DNA of 64,000 nucleotides from Rossellomorea vietnamensis (GTDB lineage Bacteria; Bacillota; Bacilli; Bacillales; Bacillaceae_B): NCBI RefSeq assembly GCF_025398035.1, contig NZ_CP104558.1:2046001-2110000 (forward strand), in the 5' to 3' direction. Position numbers and translations under genes: made by a program. How positions within the stretch are numbered: position 1 is the first letter of the stretch; each line of letters opens with the position of its first letter. The notes beneath the pieces are model-generated. The model saw only the letters and a program-made list of their open reading frames with translations. It had not been told where the DNA came from and did not search any database. Shown here piece after piece: positions 53,743 to 61,969 of the stretch.

Positions 53743-53768
53743 TATACCTCGTGAAACGAAAGATAAAC
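53743..53768 (-). promoter_or_regulatory. SigB-type promoter of KGG gene pair
   Basis: On the minus strand GTTTAT (53763-53768), a 14-bp spacer and GGTATA (53743-53748) approach the SigB consensus GTTTAA-N14-GGGWAW. GsiB-type genes are SigB targets in B. subtilis. Confidence 0.55.
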
Positions 53769-53896
53769 AGATTTGGGGGTTTTTAACATTTATGTAATTT
53801 GATTTATACTTTTGGGGCATAGTTCCTTTTATTAGAAGTGCTTCCCACGTAGGTGTATGATGAAGTTACACGAATTGAACGAAGGAGTCTTGTAAT

Positions 53897-55090
53897 ATGG
53901 AATACATCAAGCGGGGAACATCTGCTTTCAAGAATGCAAACCTGGCTTTGTTTGCAGGAGGATTCAGTACGTTCGCGATTCTGTGGGGGACGCAGCCCCT
54001 GCTTCCTGAGATCGCCCGTGAGTTCAATGTCTCCCCGGCCACATCGAGTCTCACCCAATCGTCCACCACCATTGCCCTCGCGATCAGTCTGCTGATTGCG
54101 GGATCGTTATCGGATGTGTACGGCCGGAAATCCGTGATGACCTTCTCATTACTGGCCTCTTCTATCCTGGCCATCTGTACGGGATTTGCATCAGGCTTCC
54201 ATATGCTCGTCATTGGCCGGATCCTCCAAGGGATTACCCTTGCAGGGCTTCCCGCCGTCGCCATGGCTTATCTTGGTGAAGAAATCGAAGCGAAAAGTCT
54301 CGGGATGGCCATGGGATTGTACATCAGCGGGAACTCCATCGGGGGCATGTCCGGACGGATCATCAGCGGCATCCTGACCGATTATTTCAGCTGGCAAATT
54401 GCCCTGATGGGAATCGGGGTCATCAGCCTGCTTTCAAGCATCATTTTCATGGTCCTGCTTCCAAAGTCTGCCCATTTTGAGCCCCAGAATTTTAAGCTCA
54501 CGTCCCTGGCAGGCTCCCTGTTCAGTCAGTTTAAGGTTCCGGGACTCACATACCTGTTCATCATTGGATTTCTCTTGATGGGCGGCTTCGTTTCCCTTTA
54601 CAATTACATCGGATTCGAGCTGATCGCACCACCCTACTCACTCAGTCAGACCGTCGTCGGCTTCATCTTCATCGTCTACATCGTCGGCACGTTCAGCTCC
54701 ACGTGGATGGGAATGCTCGCCGATCAATTTGGAAAAAAGAAAATCCTGCCCTTGTCGCTCGTCATCATGTTAGCAGGCGTCGTGACGACCCTGCACCCGA
54801 ATCTATGGGTGAAAATCATCGGAATCGCCGTCTTTACATACGGTTTCTTCGCAGGACACTCGATCGCCAGCAGCTGGGTAGGACGATTAGCCGTGCATGA
54901 TAAAGCACAGGCGTCGGCACTCTATCTGTCTGCTTATTATGCCGGATCCAGTGTGGGAGGTACTGTCAGTGGAAGCTTCTATCATCAGTGGGATTGGGCA
55001 GGTGTCGTGGCGATGATTGTTGTTCTTTCCGTTGTGTCGATCGGGATATCATTTAAGTTGAGGAGAAGGGACCCAGTGCGAGCTATATAA
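53897..55090 (+). CDS. MFS transporter, YnfM-like
   Basis: The 397-residue protein has 12 membrane segments. It has the MFS motif GSLSDVYGRKSVM at about 73-85 and RILQGITLAGLPAVAMAYL near 110-128, as in DHA1-type exporters. The substrate is not predictable and no regulator lies next to it. AAGGAG precedes the start at nine bases. Confidence 0.85.
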   Translation: MEYIKRGTSAFKNANLALFAGGFSTFAILWGTQPLLPEIAREFNVSPATSSLTQSSTTIALAISLLIAGSLSDVYGRKSVMTFSLLASSILAICTGFASGFHMLVIGRILQGITLAGLPAVAMAYLGEEIEAKSLGMAMGLYISGNSIGGMSGRIISGILTDYFSWQIALMGIGVISLLSSIIFMVLLPKSAHFEPQNFKLTSLAGSLFSQFKVPGLTYLFIIGFLLMGGFVSLYNYIGFELIAPPYSLSQTVVGFIFIVYIVGTFSSTWMGMLADQFGKKKILPLSLVIMLAGVVTTLHPNLWVKIIGIAVFTYGFFAGHSIASSWVGRLAVHDKAQASALYLSAYYAGSSVGGTVSGSFYHQWDWAGVVAMIVVLSVVSIGISFKLRRRDPVRAI

Positions 55091-55091
55091 A

Positions 55092-55121
55092 AGAGGACTT
55101 GCGATGAAGTCCTCTTTGTTA
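55092..55121 (+). terminator. Terminator after MFS gene
   Basis: AGAGGACTT pairs with AAGTCCTCT, followed by TTGTT. Confidence 0.75.
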
Positions 55122-55154
55122 ACCCAATCCATAATTGTTTCATCTCCACACACC

Positions 55155-55334
55155 CTATCTTCCAAATAACTCCGGCAGCTGAATCCCCAGATCGAACAAA
55201 ACGCTCGTCACAAGTAGGATTAGTACCGGGATGATACATAGAATCAATAACAGAGACCACGCTTTATTCGCATGGCCCTCCCTTTTTTTCTTCCGATATA
55301 GTTCTTGGATCCGCTTCTGCTTTTCGTTTGTCAT
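55155..55334 (-). CDS. 59-residue single-TM protein
   Basis: A charged N-terminus (MTNEKQKRIQELYRKKKREG) is followed by one membrane helix at about 27-48. Start 55334 has AAGGTGGAA; it lies inside the 3' end of the preceding gene in another frame, overlapping by 71 bases. No family is recognised. It is the last gene of an operon with several small membrane proteins. Confidence 0.6.
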   Translation of the reverse strand: MTNEKQKRIQELYRKKKREGHANKAWSLLLILCIIPVLILLVTSVLFDLGIQLPELFGR

Positions 55335-56058
55335 ATTTCCACCTTTCCACAGCACCTTCCTTGAGACTCCAATAGATCTCAGTCTCTTCATCGCAGAAGA
55401 ACCCTTCCAGATCAGCTGATTCAACGATTCTCTTTATCATTTTCCTTTCACCGCATATCATGGAAAAATGACTGTCCCAATGAGTGGTCACAAGAATTTT
55501 TTGATCGTGTGTGAAGAGATTTCGACAGTCCCGGTGAAGGATGATACCATCATCGTTTATGACATCGTCCATGTATTCAAGCTTTCTTTCTGTGCAAAAC
55601 TCATCTCCGCACCATATCCATTCATAGCCTTCTTTTTCCATGGCACGAAGTACATCCTCGATGACAAGCTCAGGTAAAAGCCCCTCTGAAGGAAACACAA
55701 TCTTTTTCTCCTCGCATATGTGGATGATACGGTTGGCCAGAGTTTTATTTTCATATTTCTTATTAAGTCCAAGGATGATACTCCTAAGTCCGATATCAAC
55801 CTCTGCCAAATTCGATAATCCGGATATGTCGAGAAACTCGTTCCACGTCATTTTTTCACAAGTATTCACAATCTCCCTTTTCCCTGGGTAGGTATCTGGA
55901 TTAAATAGTTCAAAGTCGATGCTAAGAGGTTTAATAAATGGATGGAAGAAGATGAATACCTCTTCAAATGCATCTCTATAGAACTCTTTAATCGGTATGT
56001 CAGCATCTGCACACACCGCATATAGATGTGGTTTGGGTAATACTCTTACCTTAGACAT
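55264..56058 (-). CDS. Protein of unknown function, DUF2711-like
   Basis: The 264-residue soluble protein has YAVCADADIPIKEFYRDAFEEVFIFFHPFIKPLSIDFE near the start, which recalls DUF2711. It also has an acidic tail and six cysteines, four of them in CGDEFC and CRNLF regions. No catalytic motif is recognised. AAGGAGAGGGAG precedes the start, and the gene lies 16 bp after the 31-residue microprotein. Confidence 0.55.
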   Translation of the reverse strand: MSKVRVLPKPHLYAVCADADIPIKEFYRDAFEEVFIFFHPFIKPLSIDFELFNPDTYPGKREIVNTCEKMTWNEFLDISGLSNLAEVDIGLRSIILGLNKKYENKTLANRIIHICEEKKIVFPSEGLLPELVIEDVLRAMEKEGYEWIWCGDEFCTERKLEYMDDVINDDGIILHRDCRNLFTHDQKILVTTHWDSHFSMICGERKMIKRIVESADLEGFFCDEETEIYWSLKEGAVERWKYDKRKAEADPRTISEEKKGGPCE

Positions 56059-56074
56059 GCACTCCCTCTCCTTC

Positions 56075-56170
56075 CTATATAATTTCCTTTTCCAATCCGA
56101 CAAGAGATTGTAACACCAGGAACGTTAAGAGCAGGATAAAAATCGATACAAGTCCCAAATCTCTTCTCAT
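56075..56170 (-). CDS. 31-residue single-TM microprotein
   Basis: ATG 56170 overlaps the GNAT stop (ATGA), so translation is coupled. The product is MRRDLG plus one hydrophobic helix (LVSIFILLLTFLVLQSLVG) and a charged end. It fills the gap between two operon genes exactly, which argues for a real gene despite its size. Confidence 0.6.
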   Translation of the reverse strand: MRRDLGLVSIFILLLTFLVLQSLVGLEKEII

Positions 56171-56607
56171 GTCCGTCTCCATTCATACTGAATATCCGGC
56201 AGATTCTCCTCATTTTCGTGACCTCTGCCGATCACCACAAACCCGTTCTTTTCATAAAACCTTTGGGCGTTCTCATTCACTTCAAAGGTATAAAGAGTCA
56301 AACTTCCCCTGGACTTCGCTTTCACTTTATCCAGCAACATCTGACCGATTCCGAATCCTTGATAATCAACGTGAATGTAAAGCTGATTGATTTCCGTTCC
56401 ATTATACGCGGCCATCCCAACGACTTTTCCGTCTATCAATGCCAAATCAATTTCAAACTCTTCAGGCAGGATTTGGGTTAAAAAGTAGATGTGGCTTTCC
56501 ACACTATGCTTTTCCTTCTGTCCAATGGCTCTTTCTTTGCTTTCCCTCCACATAGCCACCGTTTCTTCGGCATACTTCGGGGCAAAGGGAATGATATCTG
56601 CTTTCAT
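56167..56607 (-). CDS. GNAT acetyltransferase
   Basis: The 146-residue GNAT protein has GKVVGMAAYNGTEINQLYIHVDYQGFGIGQMLLDKVKAKSRG, with the acetyl-CoA loop QGFGIG at about 80-85, and ENAQRFYEKNGFVVIGRG at the C-terminal beta bulge. The substrate is unknown. AGGAGG precedes the start; small membrane proteins flank it on both sides in one operon. Confidence 0.85.
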   Translation of the reverse strand: MKADIIPFAPKYAEETVAMWRESKERAIGQKEKHSVESHIYFLTQILPEEFEIDLALIDGKVVGMAAYNGTEINQLYIHVDYQGFGIGQMLLDKVKAKSRGSLTLYTFEVNENAQRFYEKNGFVVIGRGHENEENLPDIQYEWRRT

Positions 56608-56619
56608 CCAAGCACCTCC

Positions 56620-56832
56620 TCAGGAGTCCTTCGTGTATTGAAAAGCAAGGGTTGATAATAGGAATGACAAGGCGATGAGGATTGGCGTTACAATAAACAG
56701 CATCGCCATATCGGTTTTAAAGTTCCACGGCACGAAAGCCTCCCACAAGAAAGCCGTCCCTTTCCATAACACGATAAATATGAACAGCGTGAACACAAGG
56801 TAAATGAGCCTTTTCACCATTCGTTTCTTCAC
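56620..56832 (-). CDS. Small two-TM protein
   Basis: The 70-residue protein has two membrane helices (about 8-28 and 43-63). GTG 56832 follows GAGGTGG, which overlaps the stop of the upstream 35-residue gene, so coupling is likely. No family is recognised. Confidence 0.6.
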   Translation of the reverse strand: MKKRMVKRLIYLVFTLFIFIVLWKGTAFLWEAFVPWNFKTDMAMLFIVTPILIALSFLLSTLAFQYTKDS

Positions 56833-56840
56833 GGTCCACC

Positions 56841-56948
56841 TCAACCCTTCTTTTTATCTTTTAAAATCGTAAAAATCAAAAAGGAGATCAAGATTAAAAA
56901 GACAACCCCGACCCCGCTCAGGATATCGATGATGTCATTCATAATCAT
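56841..56948 (-). CDS. 35-residue single-TM microprotein
   Basis: ATG 56948 follows GGAGGG at about ten bases. The product is one membrane helix (GVGVVFLILISFLIFTIL) with a KDKKKG end. It is the first gene of the small-protein operon and ends within the RBS of the next gene. It is too short for routine gene calling. Confidence 0.5.
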   Translation of the reverse strand: MIMNDIIDILSGVGVVFLILISFLIFTILKDKKKG

Positions 56949-57189
56949 TTTAATCGAACCCTCCACACCTTTTTTCTAATTATTTCAAAAAATGGAATCC
57001 TTCTCAATCCTTTTTTTGAAGCAAAAAACCTCAATCGATGTAACTGGAGAATTATATGAGTTATGACGAGCTCCGGCTAAGTGCTTCCCAGCAGAAACCA
57101 TTCAGGAAATGGTGAATGTGTGAAAAAAAGGGGTGATTTGGAGATGATCATGGCTATTTTTAACGAAATTTATAGCCCCATCAAAAAGC

Positions 57190-57220
57190 AAAAGCCGGAA
57201 GACTCCCCTCTTCCGGCTTC
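57190..57220 (-). terminator. Terminator after thioesterase operon
   Basis: AAGCCGGAAGA pairs with TCTTCCGGCTT; on the minus strand a T-rich tract follows. Confidence 0.8.
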
Positions 57221-57228
57221 ACTCTCCA

Positions 57229-57603
57229 TTACTTTATGATCGTGGATCCCTGCAGCAGTTCCGGCTTCGCGCCAAGGATCAATAAGAATAATTTCGAGTC
57301 ACTGATTTGTCTGTGCTTTTTCATGATGTCTTTCAGCTGAACGATATTTGGGTGTGCCTTCAGTTTCTGTACCTCGTCCTGATAGAGTGAGAGGATAGAC
57401 TCCCGGACAAACTGTGGTTCGTAATCCGGCAGCTCTTTGTCACGGAGTAAGGACCCCATGTAGCCATACTTCAGCTGAAGTTGCCGGGTCAGGCTTGTGA
57501 CGTGGACGAGCTGCTCATTCAGTTCAGGGTAATCCTGTTTCAGGGCTTCTACATCTTTTTTCGCTTCGTGCAGTTCATTCATTCCTGCTACCATCAAGCT
57601 CAT
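57229..57603 (-). CDS. Helical protein of unknown function
   Basis: The 124-residue protein is mostly alpha-helical with coiled-coil potential at about 8-45 (NELHEAKKDVEALKQDYPELNEQLVHV). Its ATG overlaps the thioesterase stop (ATGA), so the two are co-translated and may act together. I do not recognise the family. Confidence 0.6.
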   Translation of the reverse strand: MSLMVAGMNELHEAKKDVEALKQDYPELNEQLVHVTSLTRQLQLKYGYMGSLLRDKELPDYEPQFVRESILSLYQDEVQKLKAHPNIVQLKDIMKKHRQISDSKLFLLILGAKPELLQGSTIIK

Positions 57604-58136
57604 GATGCCTCCCCTCCCATGTTCCAAGGTTTCTCGAGTCCAATGATGTCATTCAGGATCTTACTCTGCTTGCGGCGGACCCTTCTTCTTTCCGCACGTT
57701 CTTTTCCTGATTCGAACAGGAATCTTTCTTCTTCTGTTTCTGGTACGATTTCCGGTACCTTGACGGGATTTTTATTTTCATCAAGTGCAACAAAGGTTAG
57801 GAAAGCGGTCGCTGCCATTCGTCTTTCACCTGTGATCATATCTTCGGCAATCACTTTGCAGAAGATTTCCATCGATTTATTCCCCACATAGGAAACGAAA
57901 GATTCGACGCAAACGGAATCGCTTTGATGGATCGGATACAGGAAGTCGATGGAATCCGTTGACGCCGTCACACATTCCTTCACCCGTGCATGACGTCTGG
58001 CGGATAGCGTCGCATTATTATCAAGCTTCTTCATCAAAACCCCACCGAACAGGGTATTGTAGTTGTTTAAATCATTGATCATGACCTGGTCCGTACTGAC
58101 GACCAGACTCTCTTTCGGATGCTTCTTATTTGGCAT
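57600..58136 (-). CDS. Acyl-CoA thioesterase, YkhA-like hotdog protein
   Basis: The 178-residue protein has the hotdog fold: VMINDLNNYNTLFGGVLMKKLDNNATLSARRHA holds the catalytic Asn/Asp region, VTASTDSIDFLYPIHQSDSVCVESFVSYVGN the dimer strand, and an Arg-rich tail ends it. YkhA-type enzymes hydrolyse acyl-CoA in the cytoplasm. Start 58136 has AAGGGAC upstream; the frame to 58190 lacks a site. Confidence 0.85.
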   Translation of the reverse strand: MPNKKHPKESLVVSTDQVMINDLNNYNTLFGGVLMKKLDNNATLSARRHARVKECVTASTDSIDFLYPIHQSDSVCVESFVSYVGNKSMEIFCKVIAEDMITGERRMAATAFLTFVALDENKNPVKVPEIVPETEEERFLFESGKERAERRRVRRKQSKILNDIIGLEKPWNMGGEAS

Positions 58137-58310
58137 GAAGAACAAGTCCCTTCTGTTTGTGTACTGGTATTTCAAACGTTTGATACCCAAAGTGTACGCC
58201 CCGAATCAGGATAAGTGAAATGAATGTTCCTTATCATCAGCATAGATGCTGTCTATGCAACGGCTTACAATCGGATGGTATCAATCTCCATTTTTCCTAA
58301 ATGAGGGCAA

Positions 58311-58340
58311 AAAAAAGAGCATTCCTCAGTCGGAAATGCC
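58311..58340 (-). terminator. Terminator overlapping end of lysR-type gene
   Basis: On the minus strand GGCATTTCC pairs with GGAATGC, followed by T7. The stem overlaps the last codons of the regulator gene. Confidence 0.8.
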
Positions 58341-59219
58341 CCCCATTAATCGTTCCTGGGTAAAGGTGAGCCACTCTTTCGTGGCATACGATAAGTATTG
58401 ATTTTTCCTCCAAATGATGGCGAGGTCCCATTCGATGACAGGTTTAACGACCCGGATGGATACCAAATCCTCCTTCAACTGTTCATAGACGCTATAAGGC
58501 AGGATTGAAATCCCAAGCTTAGCCTCGATCATTTTACCGATAAAATCCCATTGAGAGCTTTCTGATACCACTTTCGGAAGAAATCCAGCTTCTTTACACG
58601 CCTCACGGATCCGGTCATTCAACGCGAAGTCCTTGTTAAAAAGAATGAGCTGTTCATCCTCGAGCTCCATTAATTTCACCTGCTTCCTGCCCGCTAACCG
58701 GTGCGTCCTTGGCACCACAACCCGGAGTTCTTCCCTCATAAAGGAAAAATGATGAAAATCCTCCTCAGCGGCAGGCAGCACCCCGACGCCGACATCAAGT
58801 TGATCGGCAAGAATATCCTCTTCAATCCGCTTCGTCCCGTTCTCGATCAGCTGGAACGTGATGCCCGGATAGAGCGCATGGAATTCCCCCAGAACCTTGA
58901 TGAACTGCCCCGCATCCATGATCGGCGGCAAACCGATGCGGATATGCCCCCGCTGCAACCCGATCAGGTCATCAAGCTCATGCTGGACATTCTCGAACGC
59001 CTTATCGATCGTCTGAGCCTGGGTCAAAATCGCCCGCCCCGCGTCCGTCAGCACAAGCTGCTTCCGGGAACGGTCGAACAGCTCAACTCCTAGCTCATCC
59101 TCCAAGTTCCGGATCATCTTACTGATCGTCGGCTGCGTCACAAACAGGTGATCCGCCGCACGGGTGAAACTTTTGAATCTCGTTACTTCTATAAAATATT
59201 TTAAGTGTCTGATGTCCAC
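58326..59219 (-). CDS. LysR-family regulator
   Basis: The 297-residue protein has an N-terminal HTH (FKSFTRAADHLFVTQPTISKMIRNLEDELGVELFDRSRKQLVLTDAGRAIL) and a periplasmic-binding-like effector domain at about 90-290. The N-terminus resembles B. subtilis CidR (YwbI), but no cid/lrg genes lie nearby. GTG 59219 follows GAAGGTG; the frame to 59246 is less likely. Confidence 0.85.
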   Translation of the reverse strand: MDIRHLKYFIEVTRFKSFTRAADHLFVTQPTISKMIRNLEDELGVELFDRSRKQLVLTDAGRAILTQAQTIDKAFENVQHELDDLIGLQRGHIRIGLPPIMDAGQFIKVLGEFHALYPGITFQLIENGTKRIEEDILADQLDVGVGVLPAAEEDFHHFSFMREELRVVVPRTHRLAGRKQVKLMELEDEQLILFNKDFALNDRIREACKEAGFLPKVVSESSQWDFIGKMIEAKLGISILPYSVYEQLKEDLVSIRVVKPVIEWDLAIIWRKNQYLSYATKEWLTFTQERLMGGISD

Positions 59220-59610
59220 TTGAGCACCTTCTTTTCTGATATCCATTCCTTTATAATCATAACAAACTCATTATAAATGTTAAGGACGGGGAATTGATTG
59301 AGGAGCAAACTTTGACTAGTTATCTTCATACTTGAGATACTTTTCATCGCAATCTATTGAATAGAAGAACCAGCCAAAGGAAAATAAGCGGAGTTTTTCC
59401 GCTTACTTTCAGAATCAACCTTGTTTTTGGGGTGAATAAGCGGAGTTATTCCGCTTACGCACAGAAAAATCACCTATTTTTTCACTTTGAATCTTAATAG
59501 GCGGAATTATTCGATTAAGTCCATATAATTGTGTAAAAAGAAAGAGTCATTTTATTCCTTCTTGTCAACACTGTTTTCAACGACGATAAACAATGAGAAG
59601 AGGAATAAAG

Positions 59611-60771
59611 ATGACTCAATTACAGTTTAACCTAGATTTGGATTCTTTAAAAGAAGCAGTAATAAATTCTAACATCGAAACGGTGGTTCGCTCAGCCATC
59701 GTCCTTGTATTAAATGAATACATGGAAAGGGAGAGAGACCAGTACCTACAAGCAGCTTCCTACGAACGATCTACTGATCGTTTAGATTATCGTAACGGAT
59801 ACTATGAGCGTGATTTCACGATGAGTGTTGGGAAGATCAAATTGAAGGTACCACGCACCCGTAATGGAGATTTTTCTCCTTCCATATTTGAAAAGTACTC
59901 ACGTTGTGATCAAGCTTTTGTTCTTTCGATGCTTGAAATGGTGATCAATGGTGTTTCTACCCGTAAGGTTACTCATATTGTGGAACAGCTTTGTGGTGAA
60001 ACAGTTTCAAAATCATTCGTTTCTTCCCTGACTCAAAAATTAGATCCTATCATTAATGATTGGGCTAAGAGACCTCTGAACGGAACTTATTTTCCATTTA
60101 TATTTGTAGATGCCATGTATATAAAAGTTCGCGAACACCATCGTGTCGTTTCAAAAGCCGTCTACATTGCGACAGCTCTTACTGAGAAAAATAATCGTGA
60201 GATTTTAGGATTAATGGTCGATCATGTCGAGAGCTACGAAAGTTGGAGTAGGTTCTTTCAACAGCTGAAATCGCGCGGTTTACAGTCACCTAAGCTTGTG
60301 ATTTCAGATGCCCATAAGGGCCTACAAAAAGCCGTTCTCCGTGAATTTATTGGAACCAGTTGGCAGAGGTGTAATGTACATTTCAAACGAAATATTATTA
60401 ACCAACTCCCTAAGAAAGATTCCAAAGAAATTAGAACGATGATTAAGCGGGTATTTGAAGCCGTCAAAATCGAAGATATGAGGAACTTTAAAGAAGAACT
60501 GATGAGTCAGTTTAGCGAGAATAAAAAATATGAAAAAGCGTTGGCCATCTTAGATGAAGGCTTTGAAGATACCATACAGTACATGGAGCACCCAGAGGAA
60601 ATTCGACCACACATTCGTAGTACAAACAGTTTGGAACGCTTAAACCAAGAGGTTCGAAGAAGAGAAAAGGTCATACGGATTTTCCCTAATACGCAGTCAG
60701 CTTTTCGGTTGGTTGGGGCAGTATTATTTCATTACCAAGAGACCAATTATTCAAAAAGAAAATTCTTTTAA
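59611..60771 (+). CDS. IS256-family transposase
   Basis: The 386-residue DDE transposase has FPFIFVDAMYIKV near 165 (first Asp), LVISDAHKGLQKAV near 230 (second Asp) and RSTNSLERLNQEVRRREKVIRIFPN near 345 (Glu). WQRCNVHFKRN is the family's C/H motif. It appears full length and intact. Start 59611 has GAGGAAT upstream. Confidence 0.93.
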   Translation: MTQLQFNLDLDSLKEAVINSNIETVVRSAIVLVLNEYMERERDQYLQAASYERSTDRLDYRNGYYERDFTMSVGKIKLKVPRTRNGDFSPSIFEKYSRCDQAFVLSMLEMVINGVSTRKVTHIVEQLCGETVSKSFVSSLTQKLDPIINDWAKRPLNGTYFPFIFVDAMYIKVREHHRVVSKAVYIATALTEKNNREILGLMVDHVESYESWSRFFQQLKSRGLQSPKLVISDAHKGLQKAVLREFIGTSWQRCNVHFKRNIINQLPKKDSKEIRTMIKRVFEAVKIEDMRNFKEELMSQFSENKKYEKALAILDEGFEDTIQYMEHPEEIRPHIRSTNSLERLNQEVRRREKVIRIFPNTQSAFRLVGAVLFHYQETNYSKRKFF

Positions 60772-60792
60772 AAGCCCTAAGCATTTTTGAAT

Positions 60793-60895
60793 GAAACTTC
60801 CCATTCGAATGGTGTCATAGCCAGGGCAGGCTGTCAAAGTGAGGAGCCTTTGACAGCCTGCCCTGGCTATGAATAAATTAATTATGGAAGTTTCG
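60793..60895. other. Nested perfect hairpin downstream of transposase
   Basis: A 23-bp perfect stem lies at 60816-60838 and 60849-60871 (CATAGCCAGGGCAGGCTGTC...) with a 10-nt loop. Outside it GAAACTTCC (60793-60801) and GGAAGTTTC pair again, and the small palindrome CCATTCGAATGG lies between. There is no T run after the stem, so it is not a plain intrinsic terminator. It is inside the IS and may protect it from outside transcription. Confidence 0.6.
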
Positions 60896-61084
60896 CAAAA
60901 AAATGTTGAATGGAATACCTATATTCAATTTACAGTTAAGAAAGACAAGTATGGAATTTACACAATATAAAGGACTTGACTAATTATTCCGTCTATTTCA
61001 GGCATTTTCACCTAGTAATGGCTAAATAGGCGGAGTTTTTCCGTCTATTTGTCGGCTCTGGTGCTTAACCTGATCAATGTTTCC

Positions 61085-61963
61085 CTACTCTTTCTTCCAA
61101 ACATACCTCTTCCCGACCAGTTCAAAACCCGCCGATTCATACAGTCTATTCGGTGCAGGGAATTTTTCCGGCATGCCTGTATACACCGTCGCTTGAGTGG
61201 CTCCCAATTCTTTCGCGGCAATAAGTGATGCTCGTAACAAAGCTTTACTTATCCCTCTCCCCCTGTACTCAGGAAAACAGGCGACCGCCTCAATCGTCAC
61301 CAGCTCATTCCTTTTATCATATCGCCCACTGCATAACGCGACAATCTGGTCATCAGGACCCGTCACGACCAAATCCAACTCTTTTCTGTAGGTGGATGTT
61401 TCATAGAAACGCTCAAACATCGTCTGATTGAATAATAGACCGTAACATAGTTTATAAGCCTGAAAGACTTCTTCATGCTCCTGAAGATCAGGGACGGACC
61501 TGACCTCATAGCCCTTAGCCAGCCCGAGTCCATCTACCGTTTGGCTAAGATCGAAATCCCTTCTTACCCAGTATTCCTCTGACTTGAGGAATACCCTCTT
61601 TGACAGAACTTCTTCAAAATCTGAGTCACCGTCATAAACCTCCCATTCCATCTCAGGAAAACTGTTTTCCCCCACCTCCACCATTTCGTCAAAAATGAAT
61701 CGGTTATCGGCAGCTACATAGAAGGCCCCTTCTTCAAGAACCCCGACTAATCGATCGCCATTAAACCAAAGGTGTACTTTCTCCAGTACTTCATCAATCG
61801 TCTTAACCTGATCTCCCAATCCACATGAAAGGGCAGTTTGAAATTCAAATAGTGTGAGATTATGATCAAACCTCGTCTCATAGTTACCGTACTCTTTTTC
61901 CAGGAACTCTCGAATTTCGTCATAATCTTGTATACCTTCGTACTGTCTATGTATGACCGCCAT
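61085..61963 (-). CDS. GNAT acetyltransferase with N-terminal extra domain
   Basis: The 292-residue protein has a C-terminal GNAT domain at about 150-290 (TIEAVACFPEYRGRGISKALLRASLIAAKELGATQATVYTG, with RGRGIS as CoA loop, and APNRLYESAGFELVGKRYVW). An N-terminal region of about 150 residues may be a second, degenerate GNAT half. The substrate is unknown. An R2 core (GGGACGGACC) lies inside the gene at 61491-61500. Confidence 0.82.
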   Translation of the reverse strand: MAVIHRQYEGIQDYDEIREFLEKEYGNYETRFDHNLTLFEFQTALSCGLGDQVKTIDEVLEKVHLWFNGDRLVGVLEEGAFYVAADNRFIFDEMVEVGENSFPEMEWEVYDGDSDFEEVLSKRVFLKSEEYWVRRDFDLSQTVDGLGLAKGYEVRSVPDLQEHEEVFQAYKLCYGLLFNQTMFERFYETSTYRKELDLVVTGPDDQIVALCSGRYDKRNELVTIEAVACFPEYRGRGISKALLRASLIAAKELGATQATVYTGMPEKFPAPNRLYESAGFELVGKRYVWKKE

Positions 61964-61969
61964 ATTCCC

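Larger units (their letters stand above)
59513..60981 (+). mobile_element. IS256-family insertion sequence with 8-bp target duplication
   Basis: The element spans 1469 bp. The imperfect 25-bp terminal repeats at 59513-59537 and 60957-60981 share AAGTCC and TTGTGTAAA in the same positions. The 8-bp direct repeat AATTATTC flanks it (59505-59512 and 60982-60989). Removing the element restores a palindrome of the composite repeat. One intact transposase gene is inside, so it may be active. Confidence 0.88.
59385..61048. repeat. Four-palindrome composite element, copy 2 (inverted, split by IS256)
   Basis: The palindromes are 59385-59405, 59437-59457, the split one (59497-59512 plus 60982-60996) and 61026-61048. 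With the IS and one 8-bp target copy removed, the element is 187 bp with spacers 31-39-29. Read in reverse this gives 29-39-31, matching copy 1 at 28853-29038 (29-40-31). Spacers also align: the outer 31-bp spacers share about 20 of 31 bases. The second and third palindromes are almost identical between copies. Confidence 0.85.

Noticed and set aside
57150..57239. 29-codon ORF (MAIFNEIYSP start) on the plus strand with a GGAG site
   Set aside because: Its last third coincides with the terminator hairpin of the opposite operon and the end of another gene; nothing else supports it.
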